Below are positions 1-8,367 of a stretch of DNA of 64,000 nt, piece after piece (position 1 is the stretch's first letter; the number at the start of each line of letters is the position of its first letter). Location: assembly GCF_030512175.1 (NCBI RefSeq), contig NZ_JAULBL010000002.1, positions 928,149 through 992,148 of the forward strand, read 5' to 3'. The notes below the pieces were generated by a model. The model saw nothing but the letters and a program-made list of their open reading frames with translations. It was not told the DNA's origin and did no database searches. Both the position numbers and the translations under genes were made by a program. The stretch comes from Paeniglutamicibacter sulfureus. Lineage in GTDB: Bacteria > Actinomycetota > Actinomycetes > Actinomycetales > Micrococcaceae.

Positions 1-56
1 ACGGGCAGTCGAGTGGGGTCGCGGCGCGTGATGCCCGGGACGGCAACGGTAAACGA

Positions 57-782
57 ATGTCGAGGGGCATCGTTGGAAAGAGCATCGCCGGTGTCGTGCT
101 TGCCCTGACGCTGGTCGGTTGCTCGATGGCCACGGCCGACCCCGGAAACGGGGATACGCTGCTCGAGGAAGCCGCGGTGGCCGAGACCCTTCCGGCTGAT
201 CTCGCGAGCCACGTCGGCCAGTCCTGCGAATTCGATTATCAGGTCATGACCCAGGGCGCCGCGAACAACTACTGCGACGCGGATTCAACGGGTGCGCTGG
301 TCTGGGTCGACCAGGATGCCCACGATCGGGCCGAGGCCGATCTGGCATCGGCCCGCGAAGCCGAGGCCCAGAAGGTTGCCGAAGCGAAGAAGAAAGCGAA
401 CGAAGCCGCTGCAGCCACAGCGAAGGCAGCAGCCGACGCCAAGAAGAAGAAAGCGGCAGCCGCTGAAAAGGCAGCCGCCGAGACCAAGAAGAAGGCAGCG
501 GCGGCGAAGGCGGAGGCAACGGCCAAGGCAAAAGCCACCCGGAAGGCAGCGGATGCGCAAGCGGCCAAGGTCCGTGAACAAGAAGCGAAATCCGCCCGTG
601 CCGCAGAAAAGGCTCGCGAGAAGAAAGAGTCTGCCAAGCCCAAGGCGCCAAAGGTCACCGCCAACACCTACTACAAGAACTGCACAGCGGTAAGAAACGC
701 CGGAGCAGACCCGATCTACAAGGGCGATCCCGGCTACAGCAGAAAACTTGATAGGGACGGCGACGGTGTCGCCTGTGAGTGA
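57..782 (+). CDS. Excalibur-domain lipoprotein with Ala/Lys-rich helical stalk
   Basis: A 241-residue predicted lipoprotein. The N-terminus has a short basic region, a hydrophobic stretch and a lipobox LVGC with Cys22 as the likely lipidated residue, which supports this ATG although no good ribosome site precedes it and the frame stays open to the window edge. Residues about 90-200 are a low-complexity Ala/Lys/Glu helix rich in AAAK and KKK runs, likely a long charged coiled stalk. The last ~37 residues are an Excalibur domain: paired cysteines and the calcium-type loop DRDGDGVACE. Excalibur domains are extracellular and often accompany surface nucleases. The gene overlaps the start of the HNH lipoprotein that follows, so the two are probably co-expressed. 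The exact function is unknown; the basic stalk could contact wall polymers or DNA (inference). Confidence 0.85.
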   Translation: MSRGIVGKSIAGVVLALTLVGCSMATADPGNGDTLLEEAAVAETLPADLASHVGQSCEFDYQVMTQGAANNYCDADSTGALVWVDQDAHDRAEADLASAREAEAQKVAEAKKKANEAAAATAKAAADAKKKKAAAAEKAAAETKKKAAAAKAEATAKAKATRKAADAQAAKVREQEAKSARAAEKAREKKESAKPKAPKVTANTYYKNCTAVRNAGADPIYKGDPGYSRKLDRDGDGVACE

Positions 783-1716
783 CGGCGATCGTGCGGGCTC
801 GGGTGGAGTTCGGGCGCGGAAGAGAACCAATCCCGGAAAGAGCCTAGGCACTGCAGGGCCACTATCTGCCATGGTGCTTGTTCTCGGACTGGTCCTGACA
901 TCCTGCGCTGGTTCCGACGCTTCGGCCGTTGCAGCTCCGGTCATCTGGTCGGAAGCTCCTGTCGGTGAACCCCTGGTGGTTTGGTCGGAGGCTCCGGCTC
1001 CAACAGCTTCCGAACACGTGCCCGAACCCGAGGTGGCGGCAAGGCCCGCTCCGACCGTACCGTCGAATTCAGCCGCAGCCAGCTCGAAGGCGGCTTCCGC
1101 GCCCTCGAGCACCGAAAACGCCTCGAAGGCCAAGGCGGGCACAACGCTGCATCAGCTTGCCGGCATCCCCATCAAGGGCAGGGCTCCAAAGACGGGCTAC
1201 GAACGTAGCCTCTTCGGTAGCGGCTGGAAGGACCCGGACCGAAACGGCTGCGATGCCCGCAACGACACGCTGCGTCGGGACCTGACCGGCATCGCGGCGA
1301 AGCCCGGAACCAACGGCTGCGTCGTCACCAGCGGAGTGCTCTCCGATCCGTTCACCGGAAAACGCATCGATTTTGTGCGCGGCCAAGGGACCAGCACCAA
1401 GGTCCAGATCGACCACGTCGTCGCGCTGTCCGACGCCTGGCAAAAGGGTGCGCAAAAGATGACCGAGGAACAGCGAGTTAAATTTGTCAACGATCCGCTG
1501 AACCTCCTGGCCGTGGACGGTCCATCGAATGCTTCCAAGGGCGATTCCGATGCTTCCAGTTGGCTGCCATCGAACAAGTCGTTCCGCTGCTCCTACGTGG
1601 CACGCCAGACCGCGGTCAAGGCGAAACATGGACTGTGGATGACCAAGGCCGAACATGCCGGCATCAAGCGGATCATCACCAGCCAGTGTCCTCAGCAGCA
1701 GGTTCCCGAGGGTTAG
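775..1716 (+). CDS. HNH endonuclease-like (DUF1524/GmrSD C-terminal type) lipoprotein
   Basis: A 313-residue predicted exported lipoprotein. The chosen GTG start overlaps the end of the preceding gene by 8 bases; the frame also opens at a TTG 27 bases earlier. Residues 13-44 form a signal sequence: RARKR, a hydrophobic stretch and lipobox LTSC (Cys44). A Pro/Ala/Ser-rich linker follows, then a DUF1524-type HNH domain from about residue 135: RGQGTSTKVQIDH with the first catalytic His near 214, then DPLNLLAV and NASKGD, which carry the Asn and Lys/Asp conserved in this family, and WLPSN. Members are secreted or restriction-type nucleases; an extracellular DNA-cutting role is inferred. Its overlap with an Excalibur lipoprotein suggests a surface nuclease pair. 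Confidence 0.85.
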   Translation: MSDGDRAGSGGVRARKRTNPGKSLGTAGPLSAMVLVLGLVLTSCAGSDASAVAAPVIWSEAPVGEPLVVWSEAPAPTASEHVPEPEVAARPAPTVPSNSAAASSKAASAPSSTENASKAKAGTTLHQLAGIPIKGRAPKTGYERSLFGSGWKDPDRNGCDARNDTLRRDLTGIAAKPGTNGCVVTSGVLSDPFTGKRIDFVRGQGTSTKVQIDHVVALSDAWQKGAQKMTEEQRVKFVNDPLNLLAVDGPSNASKGDSDASSWLPSNKSFRCSYVARQTAVKAKHGLWMTKAEHAGIKRIITSQCPQQQVPEG

Positions 1717-2104
1717 CGGACAGGAGGCATCACTCGGTTCGCGTGATCGCCGACTCACTGCGAGAGCCCTCGCCACGGTGTGAATGGCAAGTGTCTGACC
1801 GTCGCACGGTGCAGGGTCGAACCATCGCACGGAAGAACACTTCAAGGGCGTTCTGCGAATGCTCGGCGAGGCGGGCGGGTGTTCCTTGGTGATCCGGCGG
1901 AACGGATGGCCGCCCTCTTGATTCCCGTCCGGCACCAAACCTGATTGTCCGCTATCAGCTGAGGCGAGTGTCAAAATTCTTGTCGTTCCAGTGAAGGCAA
2001 CTTACGGTAATTTCAAGATCAATTTCGGATTCCAGGAAGCTCCATGACGACACATGGGTGTTCTTGGAGCCGCCCCCGGGGTTCCCCTTCACGAACGGAG
2101 CATC
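1717..2104. other. Intergenic region with no supported gene
   Basis: About 390 bases between the HNH lipoprotein and the iron-enzyme gene. I see no convincing hairpin, RNA gene or coding frame with a start and ribosome site. It must hold the promoter of the iron-enzyme operon; the lower-GC stretch around 1960-2040 is the likeliest place, but no clear -35/-10 pair stands out. Confidence 0.4.
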
Positions 2105-3136
2105 ATGCGAGACCTCCCTACTGGACGTGGGCCGCTCAGTTCCGCACTTATCGCGGCTCTGGTGCGCAATGACATGCCAGATGACCTGGACCAACTCGGG
2201 GAAACGGCAGCAGAAGCCTTCCGCGTCGATACAGATATCCTCTTCAACGAGGATCTGCAGCTCACCTTGTTTGTCCTCTATGAACTCCACTACTCGGGCT
2301 TCGACTCCATCGACGATGGCTGGGAATGGCATCCGCCGCTGTTGGCCCTGCGCAAACGGCTCGAGGAGCGGTTCGAGAACCGCTTGAACGACACCATAGG
2401 AGAACTTCCGCAACCGGCCCCGACCGCGCAATCAGTGGCCGAGGCACTCTTCGACATGACCAAAGCAGCGACCGGGCCATCGGTATCCTCCTTTGTTGCG
2501 CGCAATGCGACCCTGGAACAGGCCCGTGAATTCCTGGTCCACAAGTCCATTTACCAGTTGAAGGAAGCCGATCCCCACACCTGGGCGATTCCGCGACTCA
2601 CCGGCCGTGCCAAATCGGCGCTGGTGGAGATCCAAGCCGACGAATACGGCGGTGGGGTTCCCGGCCAAACGCACGCCGAACTATTTGCCCGGACCATGCA
2701 GGGGCTGGGGCTCGAGAACGACTTCGGGAGCTACATCGATGCCATCCCTGCCATCACCCTGGCTTCAGTGAATGTCATTTCACTCTTCGGCCTGCACCGC
2801 AGGCACCGGGGCGCTGCCTGCGGCCACTTGGCGATCTACGAGATGACCTCATCCATACCGAATGCGAAGTATGCCCGGGGATTCCGACGACTCGGATTTA
2901 GCTCGCCGGTCACTGACTATTTCGATGAACACGTGGAGGCCGACGCCGTTCATGAACAAATTGCCGGACGGGACCTTGCCGGCGGACTCATTGAGGCAGA
3001 CCCCCGATTGATGAACGACGTGTTCTTCGGTGCTGCGACTGTCATCCTGCTCGACACGCTGGCCGGCCAATGGCAGATGAACGCCTGGCAATCCGACCGC
3101 AGCTCGTTGCGCGCCGAACTCCGGGCTGCAGCATGA
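2105..3136 (+). CDS. Iron-containing redox enzyme (heme-oxygenase-like fold)
   Basis: A 343-residue soluble protein of the family usually called iron-containing redox enzyme (Haem_oxygenas_2-like), all-helical proteins with a carboxylate/histidine di-iron centre. Family-like segments are ELHYSGFDSIDDGWEW (about 60-75), IQADEYGGG followed by HAELF (about 175-195), and a C-terminal helix with DEHVEADAVHE, all rich in Glu/Asp/His that could bind metal. The ATG is preceded by GGAG at good spacing; an upstream in-frame start at 2054 has no ribosome site. The stop overlaps the next gene in ATGA, so it is translationally coupled to a CDGSH [2Fe-2S] protein, a plausible electron partner. Characterised relatives do varied oxidative chemistry, so the substrate cannot be named. 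Confidence 0.8.
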   Translation: MRDLPTGRGPLSSALIAALVRNDMPDDLDQLGETAAEAFRVDTDILFNEDLQLTLFVLYELHYSGFDSIDDGWEWHPPLLALRKRLEERFENRLNDTIGELPQPAPTAQSVAEALFDMTKAATGPSVSSFVARNATLEQAREFLVHKSIYQLKEADPHTWAIPRLTGRAKSALVEIQADEYGGGVPGQTHAELFARTMQGLGLENDFGSYIDAIPAITLASVNVISLFGLHRRHRGAACGHLAIYEMTSSIPNAKYARGFRRLGFSSPVTDYFDEHVEADAVHEQIAGRDLAGGLIEADPRLMNDVFFGAATVILLDTLAGQWQMNAWQSDRSSLRAELRAAA

Positions 3137-3576
3137 GCAACTCCGGGCCCGCCAGCATCACCGTTTGTCCCCGTGGTCCGCTGATCGTCAGGGGCAGCTT
3201 CGACATCGTGGACGGCGACAACCAGCCGGTCGATCCGAGGCGCGGAACCGTGGCGCTTTGCCGGTGCGGCGGGTCGAAGATCAAGCCGTTTTGCGACGGC
3301 ACCCATAAATTGCTTCGTTTTGATGAGCCGCAGTTGCAGAACGCCAATGAGGACGACAATCCTCCCCTGAATTTTTCCCACAAAAATACAAAGGAGAAGA
3401 ACACCATGAATGAATCCCAGGAATCCACCACGGACGCTGCCGAGAAGAAAGAGCAGGCCAAGCGGGAGGACCACGTATCGGACCCTGCGCTGTCCACCGA
3501 GACGGGCCATGACTGGACGGACGAGGGCGGGGCCATCAAGAGCGGCCCGGCGACCAGTAACGACAACAGCGAGTAG
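3133..3576 (+). CDS. CDGSH iron-sulfur protein with acidic C-terminal extension
   Basis: A 147-residue frame starting at an ATG that overlaps the upstream stop. The N-terminal ~65 residues are a single CDGSH domain: Cys43-x-Cys45, then GGSKIKPF, Cys54-Asp-Gly-Thr-His58, matching the three-Cys one-His [2Fe-2S] ligand set. These proteins transfer electrons or clusters; here the partner is probably the iron enzyme encoded just upstream. Bacterial single-domain members are usually 70-100 residues, and this frame runs on through an AT-richer stretch (residues ~75-91) into a hydrophilic, acidic tail. That tail has its own ATG and strong ribosome site (next entry), so the long frame may be a fusion caused by absence of a stop codon or may be two products. 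Confidence 0.85.
   Translation: MSNSGPASITVCPRGPLIVRGSFDIVDGDNQPVDPRRGTVALCRCGGSKIKPFCDGTHKLLRFDEPQLQNANEDDNPPLNFSHKNTKEKNTMNESQESTTDAAEKKEQAKREDHVSDPALSTETGHDWTDEGGAIKSGPATSNDNSE
3406..3576 (+). CDS. Possible separate 56-residue acidic protein (in-frame internal start)
   Basis: The CDGSH frame contains an internal ATG at 3406 preceded by AAGGAG at 3391-3396 with ideal spacing. The 56 residues are hydrophilic and acidic and include DHVSDPALS and GHDWTDEGGA. The short DPAL...DWTDEGGA pattern is, from memory, similar to small conserved proteins of Arthrobacter relatives; I could not check this. The preceding bases (about 3365-3405) are AT-richer and look intergenic rather than coding. I infer an independent gene that happens to lie in frame with the CDGSH gene because no stop intervenes. 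It may be made as a separate product, as a fusion tail, or both. Confidence 0.45.
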   Translation: MNESQESTTDAAEKKEQAKREDHVSDPALSTETGHDWTDEGGAIKSGPATSNDNSE

Positions 3577-3600
3577 GGCTTCGGCTCCGAGTCGTTGCTT

Positions 3601-3636
3601 CGTGGTCCCTGTCGTCGAAAGACGTCAGGGACCACG
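3601..3636. terminator. Hairpin terminator after the CDGSH operon
   Basis: CGTGGTCCCTG pairs with CAGGGACCACG, and an inner CGTC/GACG stem closes on a GAAA loop. The stem is nearly perfect over 16 positions. There is no T-run after it, so it is a rho-independent-like hairpin typical of high-GC actinobacteria. It separates the iron-enzyme/CDGSH pair from the ligase gene. Confidence 0.6.
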
Positions 3637-3780
3637 TTGGGAGTTGGCACCCTTCCCCGGGAGGGTAGATGTTGGCATTCACCTGCCGATGCGAATGGAG
3701 TGAAATTCCAAGTCGCCACGGACGATCCCCTTGTCCACGCATTATTGCCTCGTCTTAGCATCTCTAACGGAAGGATCCCC

Positions 3781-4863
3781 ATGAGCACCTTCGGCATCGA
3801 GGAAGAGTTCTTCCTGCTTCACCCGGAAACCGGTTTGCCTGCCGACCCGGATGCTGCCACGTCGGCCATCATCATGGGCATCAAGGCAGGGGGGAATTCC
3901 ACTCAGACCGAACTCTTGGCCTGCCAGGTAGAGACCGCCACGCCGATCTGCAGTGACGGAACCACTGCGCTGGCGTCGCTGCGCGAGTACCGCAAGGAAC
4001 TCGCTCGCACCGTTCAGGGCCTGAATCTACTGCCCGTGGGTCTGGGTGCGGCACCGTTGGTTCGCGCCGGCGCCGCCGCTATCGCCTACGATGACCGTTA
4101 CCGCGCAATGCACGAGTTTCTGCCCGGAATCAGTGGGGAGCAGTATGTCTCGGGGCTTCACGTCCATGTCTCGATACCTGACGCGGATGCCGGGGTGGTG
4201 GCCTTGAATGCCCTGCGGCCTTGGTTGCCGCTGGTGCTGGCGATTGGTTCGAATTCCCCGTTTTGGCGCGGTGCGGATTCAGGGTTCGCTTCATGGCGCA
4301 GCATCCACTACCGCCGGTGGTCGATACAGGGCATCCAGCCGCATTTTGCCGACGCACGGGAATATCGGACCCGGATGGACACGCTTCTGGCATCCGACGT
4401 CGTATTGGACCAGGGCCATATTGGCTGGGCCGCGCGCCTATCGAACCGGTATCCCACCATCGAGGTCAGGATCGCGGACGCCCAGCTACGCGCCGAGGAC
4501 TCGGTGTTGCTGGCGCTCATTGTGCGCGCACTGGTAGACACCAGCCTGCGTGCCCCGGCCGCGACCGAACCGCTGTTGCCCGAAGTCCTGGACCTCGCCT
4601 TCTGGCAAGCAGCCAAGCACGGCTTAACGGGGAACCAGGTGGATCCTGTCACCGGGCGGGCAATCAGCACCAAGCAGCTACTGGTTGCGTTGCTGCAGCT
4701 CATCGGCGAGGCCCTGGCCGTGAACGGCGACACTGATTTCGTCCAGACGGGTCTGGAACGACTGGCCAGGGACGGAAACGGCGCCCAACGCCAGCGCGCC
4801 AGCCTCCGCCGCGGAGGTCTCGGACAGGTCATCAGTGATGCCGGCGAGGAGCTGACGGCCTGA
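3781..4863 (+). CDS. ybdK: Carboxylate-amine ligase, YbdK / GCS2 type
   Basis: A 360-residue cytoplasmic enzyme of the glutamate-cysteine ligase type 2 family, which joins a carboxylate (typically glutamate) to an amine with ATP. It begins with the signature MSTFGIEEEFFLL; the triple Glu motif contributes to ATP/metal binding. Later come QVETATP, SGLHVHVSIPD (conserved His pair), NSPFW and WRSIHYRRW. The length matches the family. The ATG is preceded by GGAAGG at good spacing; upstream in-frame codons lie in the hairpin region and are unlikely to be translated. YbdK proteins have weak glutamate-cysteine ligase activity in vitro and their natural substrates are mostly unknown. Mycothiol is the normal thiol of this group, so a glutathione role should not be assumed. 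Confidence 0.88.
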   Translation: MSTFGIEEEFFLLHPETGLPADPDAATSAIIMGIKAGGNSTQTELLACQVETATPICSDGTTALASLREYRKELARTVQGLNLLPVGLGAAPLVRAGAAAIAYDDRYRAMHEFLPGISGEQYVSGLHVHVSIPDADAGVVALNALRPWLPLVLAIGSNSPFWRGADSGFASWRSIHYRRWSIQGIQPHFADAREYRTRMDTLLASDVVLDQGHIGWAARLSNRYPTIEVRIADAQLRAEDSVLLALIVRALVDTSLRAPAATEPLLPEVLDLAFWQAAKHGLTGNQVDPVTGRAISTKQLLVALLQLIGEALAVNGDTDFVQTGLERLARDGNGAQRQRASLRRGGLGQVISDAGEELTA

Positions 4864-4954
4864 GCCCTCGGCCGCCGCTCAACGACTGTTGCCAAGAACC
4901 GGAAGCAGTGCCACGGTTGAGGTATCCACACCCTTTTTTCGCGGGAGGCAGGCC

Positions 4955-5122
4955 ATGGGCAACAACCATCACGAGGACGAGCGCTACAAGAAGTTTTACG
5001 ACCGCCCGCCGCACGGCGAGGTGCCCAAGGACCCACGGGTCAAGGAAGCCAGGGAAGGTGGATCCGAGCCGGTCGAGGACGGCTCGGTGCCCGTCCAGGA
5101 TCCCGGCCCGCCCCGGGACTAG
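4955..5122 (+). CDS. Small hydrophilic hypothetical protein (55 aa)
   Basis: A 55-residue protein with a strong ribosome site (GGGAGG) five bases before the ATG. It is highly charged and proline-rich, with YKKFYDRPPHGEVP and a C-terminal VQDPGPPRD. It has no signal peptide, membrane segment or recognised domain. It lies 91 bases after the ligase and before a strong hairpin, so it is probably the last gene of that transcript. Confidence 0.55.
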   Translation: MGNNHHEDERYKKFYDRPPHGEVPKDPRVKEAREGGSEPVEDGSVPVQDPGPPRD

Positions 5123-5204
5123 CCGGATCCCGGGCACTGGGCCAAGGCTGCGGCGCTTCACTGTGGTGTTGGTCAGGCGAACCACTCGACATTGACGCAA
5201 GCAA

Positions 5205-5245
5205 GAATCGTCCCGGCACCCAGTATCGGGGTGCCGGGACGATTC
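5205..5245. terminator. Perfect 17-bp hairpin between convergent genes
   Basis: GAATCGTCCCGGCACCC pairs perfectly with GGGTGCCGGGACGATTC around a 7-base loop. It lies between the convergent 55-residue gene (+) and the GMC oxidase (-), and can act as a bidirectional terminator. Confidence 0.8.
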
Positions 5246-5327
5246 GTCTGGAAGTTTGAAGCTGTCGGCCCTCGTTCACCTGGGCAAAGTCCCTACGGTG
5301 CGGCGGGCCGACGATTCCAAGGGTCCG

Positions 5328-6881
5328 CTAGCCGGCGACAGCTTCCCTGGCCACGGGGGCGCGCTCGGAGATAAGCATCGCCGCGGCACGCTCGCCGATC
5401 ATCACCGAGGGTGCATTGGTATTGCCGGTGGGCACCAGCGGCATGATCGAGGCATCGGCAATGCGCAAACCCTCCAGGCCGTGGACCTTCAGCGATGCGG
5501 GGTCCACGACGGCCAGTTCGTCCACGCCCATCTTGCAGGTGCCGACCTGGTGGTGATAGGTGACCACCGAGTCGCGCACATACTGTTCCAGGTCCTCGTC
5601 GTTGATCCCCGGGCCCGGGTGGATCTCCGTCGGTTCCCATCCTGCCAGCGACTGGCTCCGCCCGATCTCCCGGCATTGGCGCACCGAGGCCACCAGCGCA
5701 TCGACATCCGCCTGTTCGCGCAGGGCGCCGAGGTCGATCAAGAGCGGGTCGTCCTCGCCGGGGCCGGAGAGCGTGAGTTCGCCGCGGCTTTGCGGGCGGA
5801 CCAGGCCACCGAGCATGGAGAAGCCGTTTTCCGGTCCGGTCATCTCCCCGGGGGCGTAGTCCTGTGAGTACATCGGCACGGAGAAGAACAGCGGCTGGGT
5901 GTCCGCCACGGGAAGGCCGGGCCGGCTCTTGGCGAAGAAGTGGACCTCGGCCGGGGCAACAGCCCCCTGGGGCACCGGACGGGTCCCGGTGGTGAGGATG
6001 ACGGGGGAGAGCAGATGGTCCTGCAGGTTCTTGCCCACACCGGGCAGGTCGTGCACCGGTTCGATGCCGAGGGCGCGCAGTTCGTCGGCCGGGCCGATGC
6101 CCGAGCGCAGCAGGATCTCCGGGGAATTCAGCGCACCTGCGGCCAGCACGGTCTCGGTGGCGCGCAGGGACTTGCGCTCGCCCTCGTGGTCGAACTCCAG
6201 GCCCGCCACGCGCCCGTCCTCGACGACCAGCCGGCGCACGTGCGCGCCGGTGAGCAGCGTGAGGTTCGGGTTCTCCGCCACGGGCTTGAGGTACGCGTGC
6301 CAGGTGTTGAACCGCTTTCCATCGCGCACCGTGAGCTGCATGCGCGAGACGCCCTCGACGTCCCCGGAATTGTAGTCATCATTCAACGGGATGCCGGTCT
6401 CCACGGCACCAGCGAGCATGTCTTCCTGGATCGGGTTGCGCTCGAAGTCCCCCACGACGTCCAGCGGTCCGGAGTCCCCGCGGGTTTCCGAGGCTCCGCC
6501 GTCAAAGTTCTCGATGGCTTGGTAGACGGGCAGGACATCGTCCCAGCCCCAGCCGGCGCAGCCTTCCTTCTCCCAGGTGTCGTAGTCCCACCTGTCCCCG
6601 CGCACCCAGATGGCGGCGTTCAGGGCGTGGGACCCGCCCATGACCTTGCCGCGCGGAAGGTGCAGGCGCCGATTGGAGGCACCTTTCTGCTCGGTGGTGT
6701 AGTAGTCCCAGTCCTGCTCGCTGTGCCACAGGTGGCCCAGGGTGTTGAGCGTGGCGATGTTCGGGTTGGTGTCGAAATCGCCGGCCTCGAGCAGGGCTAC
6801 GCGCTTGCCGGCATCGAGCAGCCGGCGGGCGATGACGTTGCCGGCCGAGCCGGCGCCGACGATGATGTAGTCGAGTTCCAT
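5328..6881 (-). CDS. GMC-family FAD alcohol dehydrogenase/oxidase (choline dehydrogenase-like)
   Basis: A 517-residue glucose-methanol-choline flavoenzyme that oxidises a primary alcohol to an aldehyde. The N-terminus has the FAD dinucleotide motif GAGSAGNVIA (about 8-17) and LLEAGD; the GMC signatures are LPRGKVMGGSHALNA (about 74-88) and GALNSPEILLRSGIG (about 253-267). C-terminal segments include YHHQVGTCKMG with the catalytic-type His and NTNAPSVMIGE. Its start lies 18 bases after the aldehyde dehydrogenase stop, so the pair forms one operon: alcohol to aldehyde (this enzyme), then aldehyde to acid. Choline to betaine is possible, but betA-type specificity cannot be assigned; the AraC regulator suggests inducible use of another alcohol. 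Confidence 0.9.
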   Translation of the reverse strand: MELDYIIVGAGSAGNVIARRLLDAGKRVALLEAGDFDTNPNIATLNTLGHLWHSEQDWDYYTTEQKGASNRRLHLPRGKVMGGSHALNAAIWVRGDRWDYDTWEKEGCAGWGWDDVLPVYQAIENFDGGASETRGDSGPLDVVGDFERNPIQEDMLAGAVETGIPLNDDYNSGDVEGVSRMQLTVRDGKRFNTWHAYLKPVAENPNLTLLTGAHVRRLVVEDGRVAGLEFDHEGERKSLRATETVLAAGALNSPEILLRSGIGPADELRALGIEPVHDLPGVGKNLQDHLLSPVILTTGTRPVPQGAVAPAEVHFFAKSRPGLPVADTQPLFFSVPMYSQDYAPGEMTGPENGFSMLGGLVRPQSRGELTLSGPGEDDPLLIDLGALREQADVDALVASVRQCREIGRSQSLAGWEPTEIHPGPGINDEDLEQYVRDSVVTYHHQVGTCKMGVDELAVVDPASLKVHGLEGLRIADASIMPLVPTGNTNAPSVMIGERAAAMLISERAPVAREAVAG

Positions 6882-6899
6882 GGTGGTATCTTCCGTCCC

Positions 6900-8327
6900 C
6901 TAGTAGCTGATGACCTGTGGCTGGCCCAGGTGCTTGAGGCCCGCGACGCCGAATTCCAGGCCGTAGCCGGAGGCCTTGGCCCCGCCGAAGGGTACCCGCG
7001 GGTCCACCGCTCCGTGCTTGTTGATCCACACCGTGCCGGCCTGGATGCGGGCCGCGACCTCGCGTGCAGCCTCCTTGTCGGAAGACCAGACCGAGGCGCC
7101 CAGGCCCACGTCCAGCCCATTGGCCATCGCCACGGCCTCGTCGACGGACGAGTACTTGATGATCGGCAGCGCCGGGCCGAACTGCTCCTCGGCGACCAAC
7201 GGGTTGTCGTTGTCGATGTCGGCGATCAGCGTGGTCGGATAGAAGTAGCCCGGTTGGCCGGTTTCGGGGTTGGCGCCCGCGAGCACCCGGGCCCCGGAGT
7301 CGGTGGCGGCCTTGACCAGGTCCGCGACGATGTCGAACTGGGCCTTGTTCTGCAGCGGGCCCAGCACATTGGCCTCGTCCAACCCCACGCCCATGGGCAT
7401 CTGGGCGGCGACCTCGGTGAGCGCGGTGCAGACCTCTTCGTAGATGTCCTCGTGCACGTAGAGGCGCTTGAGCGCAGCGCAGGTCTGGCCGGTGTTGATG
7501 AAGGCGCCCCAGAACAGGTCCGCGGCGATCGCCTTTGGATCGGCGTCGGGCAGCACGATGCCGGCGTCGTTTCCGCCCAGCTCCATGGTCAGGCGCTTCA
7601 CGGTGTCGGCGGAGGAGCGGATGATGGCCTTGCCGGTGGCGGTGGAGCCGGTGAACATGAGCTTGTCGACGTCGCGGTGCGCGGAGAGCACCTCGCCTAC
7701 CTCGCGCCCGCCGGAAACCACGTGGAGCACGTCGGCCGGGAGCACCCCGTTGATGACCTCGACCAGGGCCAGGACCGAGAGCGGGGTGTACTCGGAAGGC
7801 TTGAGAACCACGGTGTTGCCCATGCGCAGCGCCGGGGCCAGCTGCCAGACGCTGATCATCATCGGCCAGTTCCACGGCCCGATCGCACCCACCACGCCCA
7901 GCGGGCGGTAGTGCATTTCCGCGCGGCCGCCCTCGTCGTCGACCAGCACCTCGGGTTCGAGCTCGAACCCGGCAGTGGCGCGCAGCCAGGCGGCGCAGGC
8001 GCCGACCTCGAAGCGGGCGTTGGGCCCGTTCAGCGGCTTGCCCTGCTCGCGGGAGAGCAGCACCGCCAGCGCCTCGGCGTTGGCCTCCACCGCATCGGCG
8101 GCGCGGTTCAGTGCGGCACTGCGTTCGGCGTGGGTCAGTGCCGCCCAGGACGGCTGCGCCGCGCGGGCGGCGGAAACCGCACGTTCAAGGTCGGCAACAG
8201 TGTGCTCGGGTGCCCTGCCCACGAGCTCGCCGGTGGCGGGGTCGTGGATGTCCCGGCCGCCGGAGGACGGCTGGATCGCGGCCAACAGGTCGGCGTCGGT
8301 GGCAAAGCTTGTGGTGGCGGTGGGCAT
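6900..8327 (-). CDS. NAD(P)-dependent aldehyde dehydrogenase
   Basis: A 475-residue aldehyde dehydrogenase. It shows PWNWP in the cofactor domain, FTGSTATGK, the general-base Glu motif MELGGNDA and the catalytic Cys motif NTGQTCAA, all intact. The ATG is preceded by GGAGTGCAAC. It is the first gene of an operon with the GMC oxidase; the likely pathway is alcohol to aldehyde to carboxylate. It is transcribed in the same direction as the upstream AraC regulator, with 94 bases between them that contain a perfect inverted repeat. The substrate is unknown; betaine aldehyde, glycolaldehyde or an aryl aldehyde are all possible. Confidence 0.9.
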   Translation of the reverse strand: MPTATTSFATDADLLAAIQPSSGGRDIHDPATGELVGRAPEHTVADLERAVSAARAAQPSWAALTHAERSAALNRAADAVEANAEALAVLLSREQGKPLNGPNARFEVGACAAWLRATAGFELEPEVLVDDEGGRAEMHYRPLGVVGAIGPWNWPMMISVWQLAPALRMGNTVVLKPSEYTPLSVLALVEVINGVLPADVLHVVSGGREVGEVLSAHRDVDKLMFTGSTATGKAIIRSSADTVKRLTMELGGNDAGIVLPDADPKAIAADLFWGAFINTGQTCAALKRLYVHEDIYEEVCTALTEVAAQMPMGVGLDEANVLGPLQNKAQFDIVADLVKAATDSGARVLAGANPETGQPGYFYPTTLIADIDNDNPLVAEEQFGPALPIIKYSSVDEAVAMANGLDVGLGASVWSSDKEAAREVAARIQAGTVWINKHGAVDPRVPFGGAKASGYGLEFGVAGLKHLGQPQVISY

Positions 8328-8367
8328 GTTGCACTCCTAGGTACGCGGGAATCACTTCTGTACCCAG

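Noticed and set aside
400-640. Repetitive Ala/Lys codons as a possible DNA repeat array
   Set aside because: The repetition is in the encoded amino acids of the Excalibur lipoprotein stalk, not exact tandem DNA units, and the gene frame is intact.
1560-1892. A 110-codon frame extending past the HNH gene
   Set aside because: It begins inside the HNH gene in another frame, has no ribosome site, and shows no domain or signal features.
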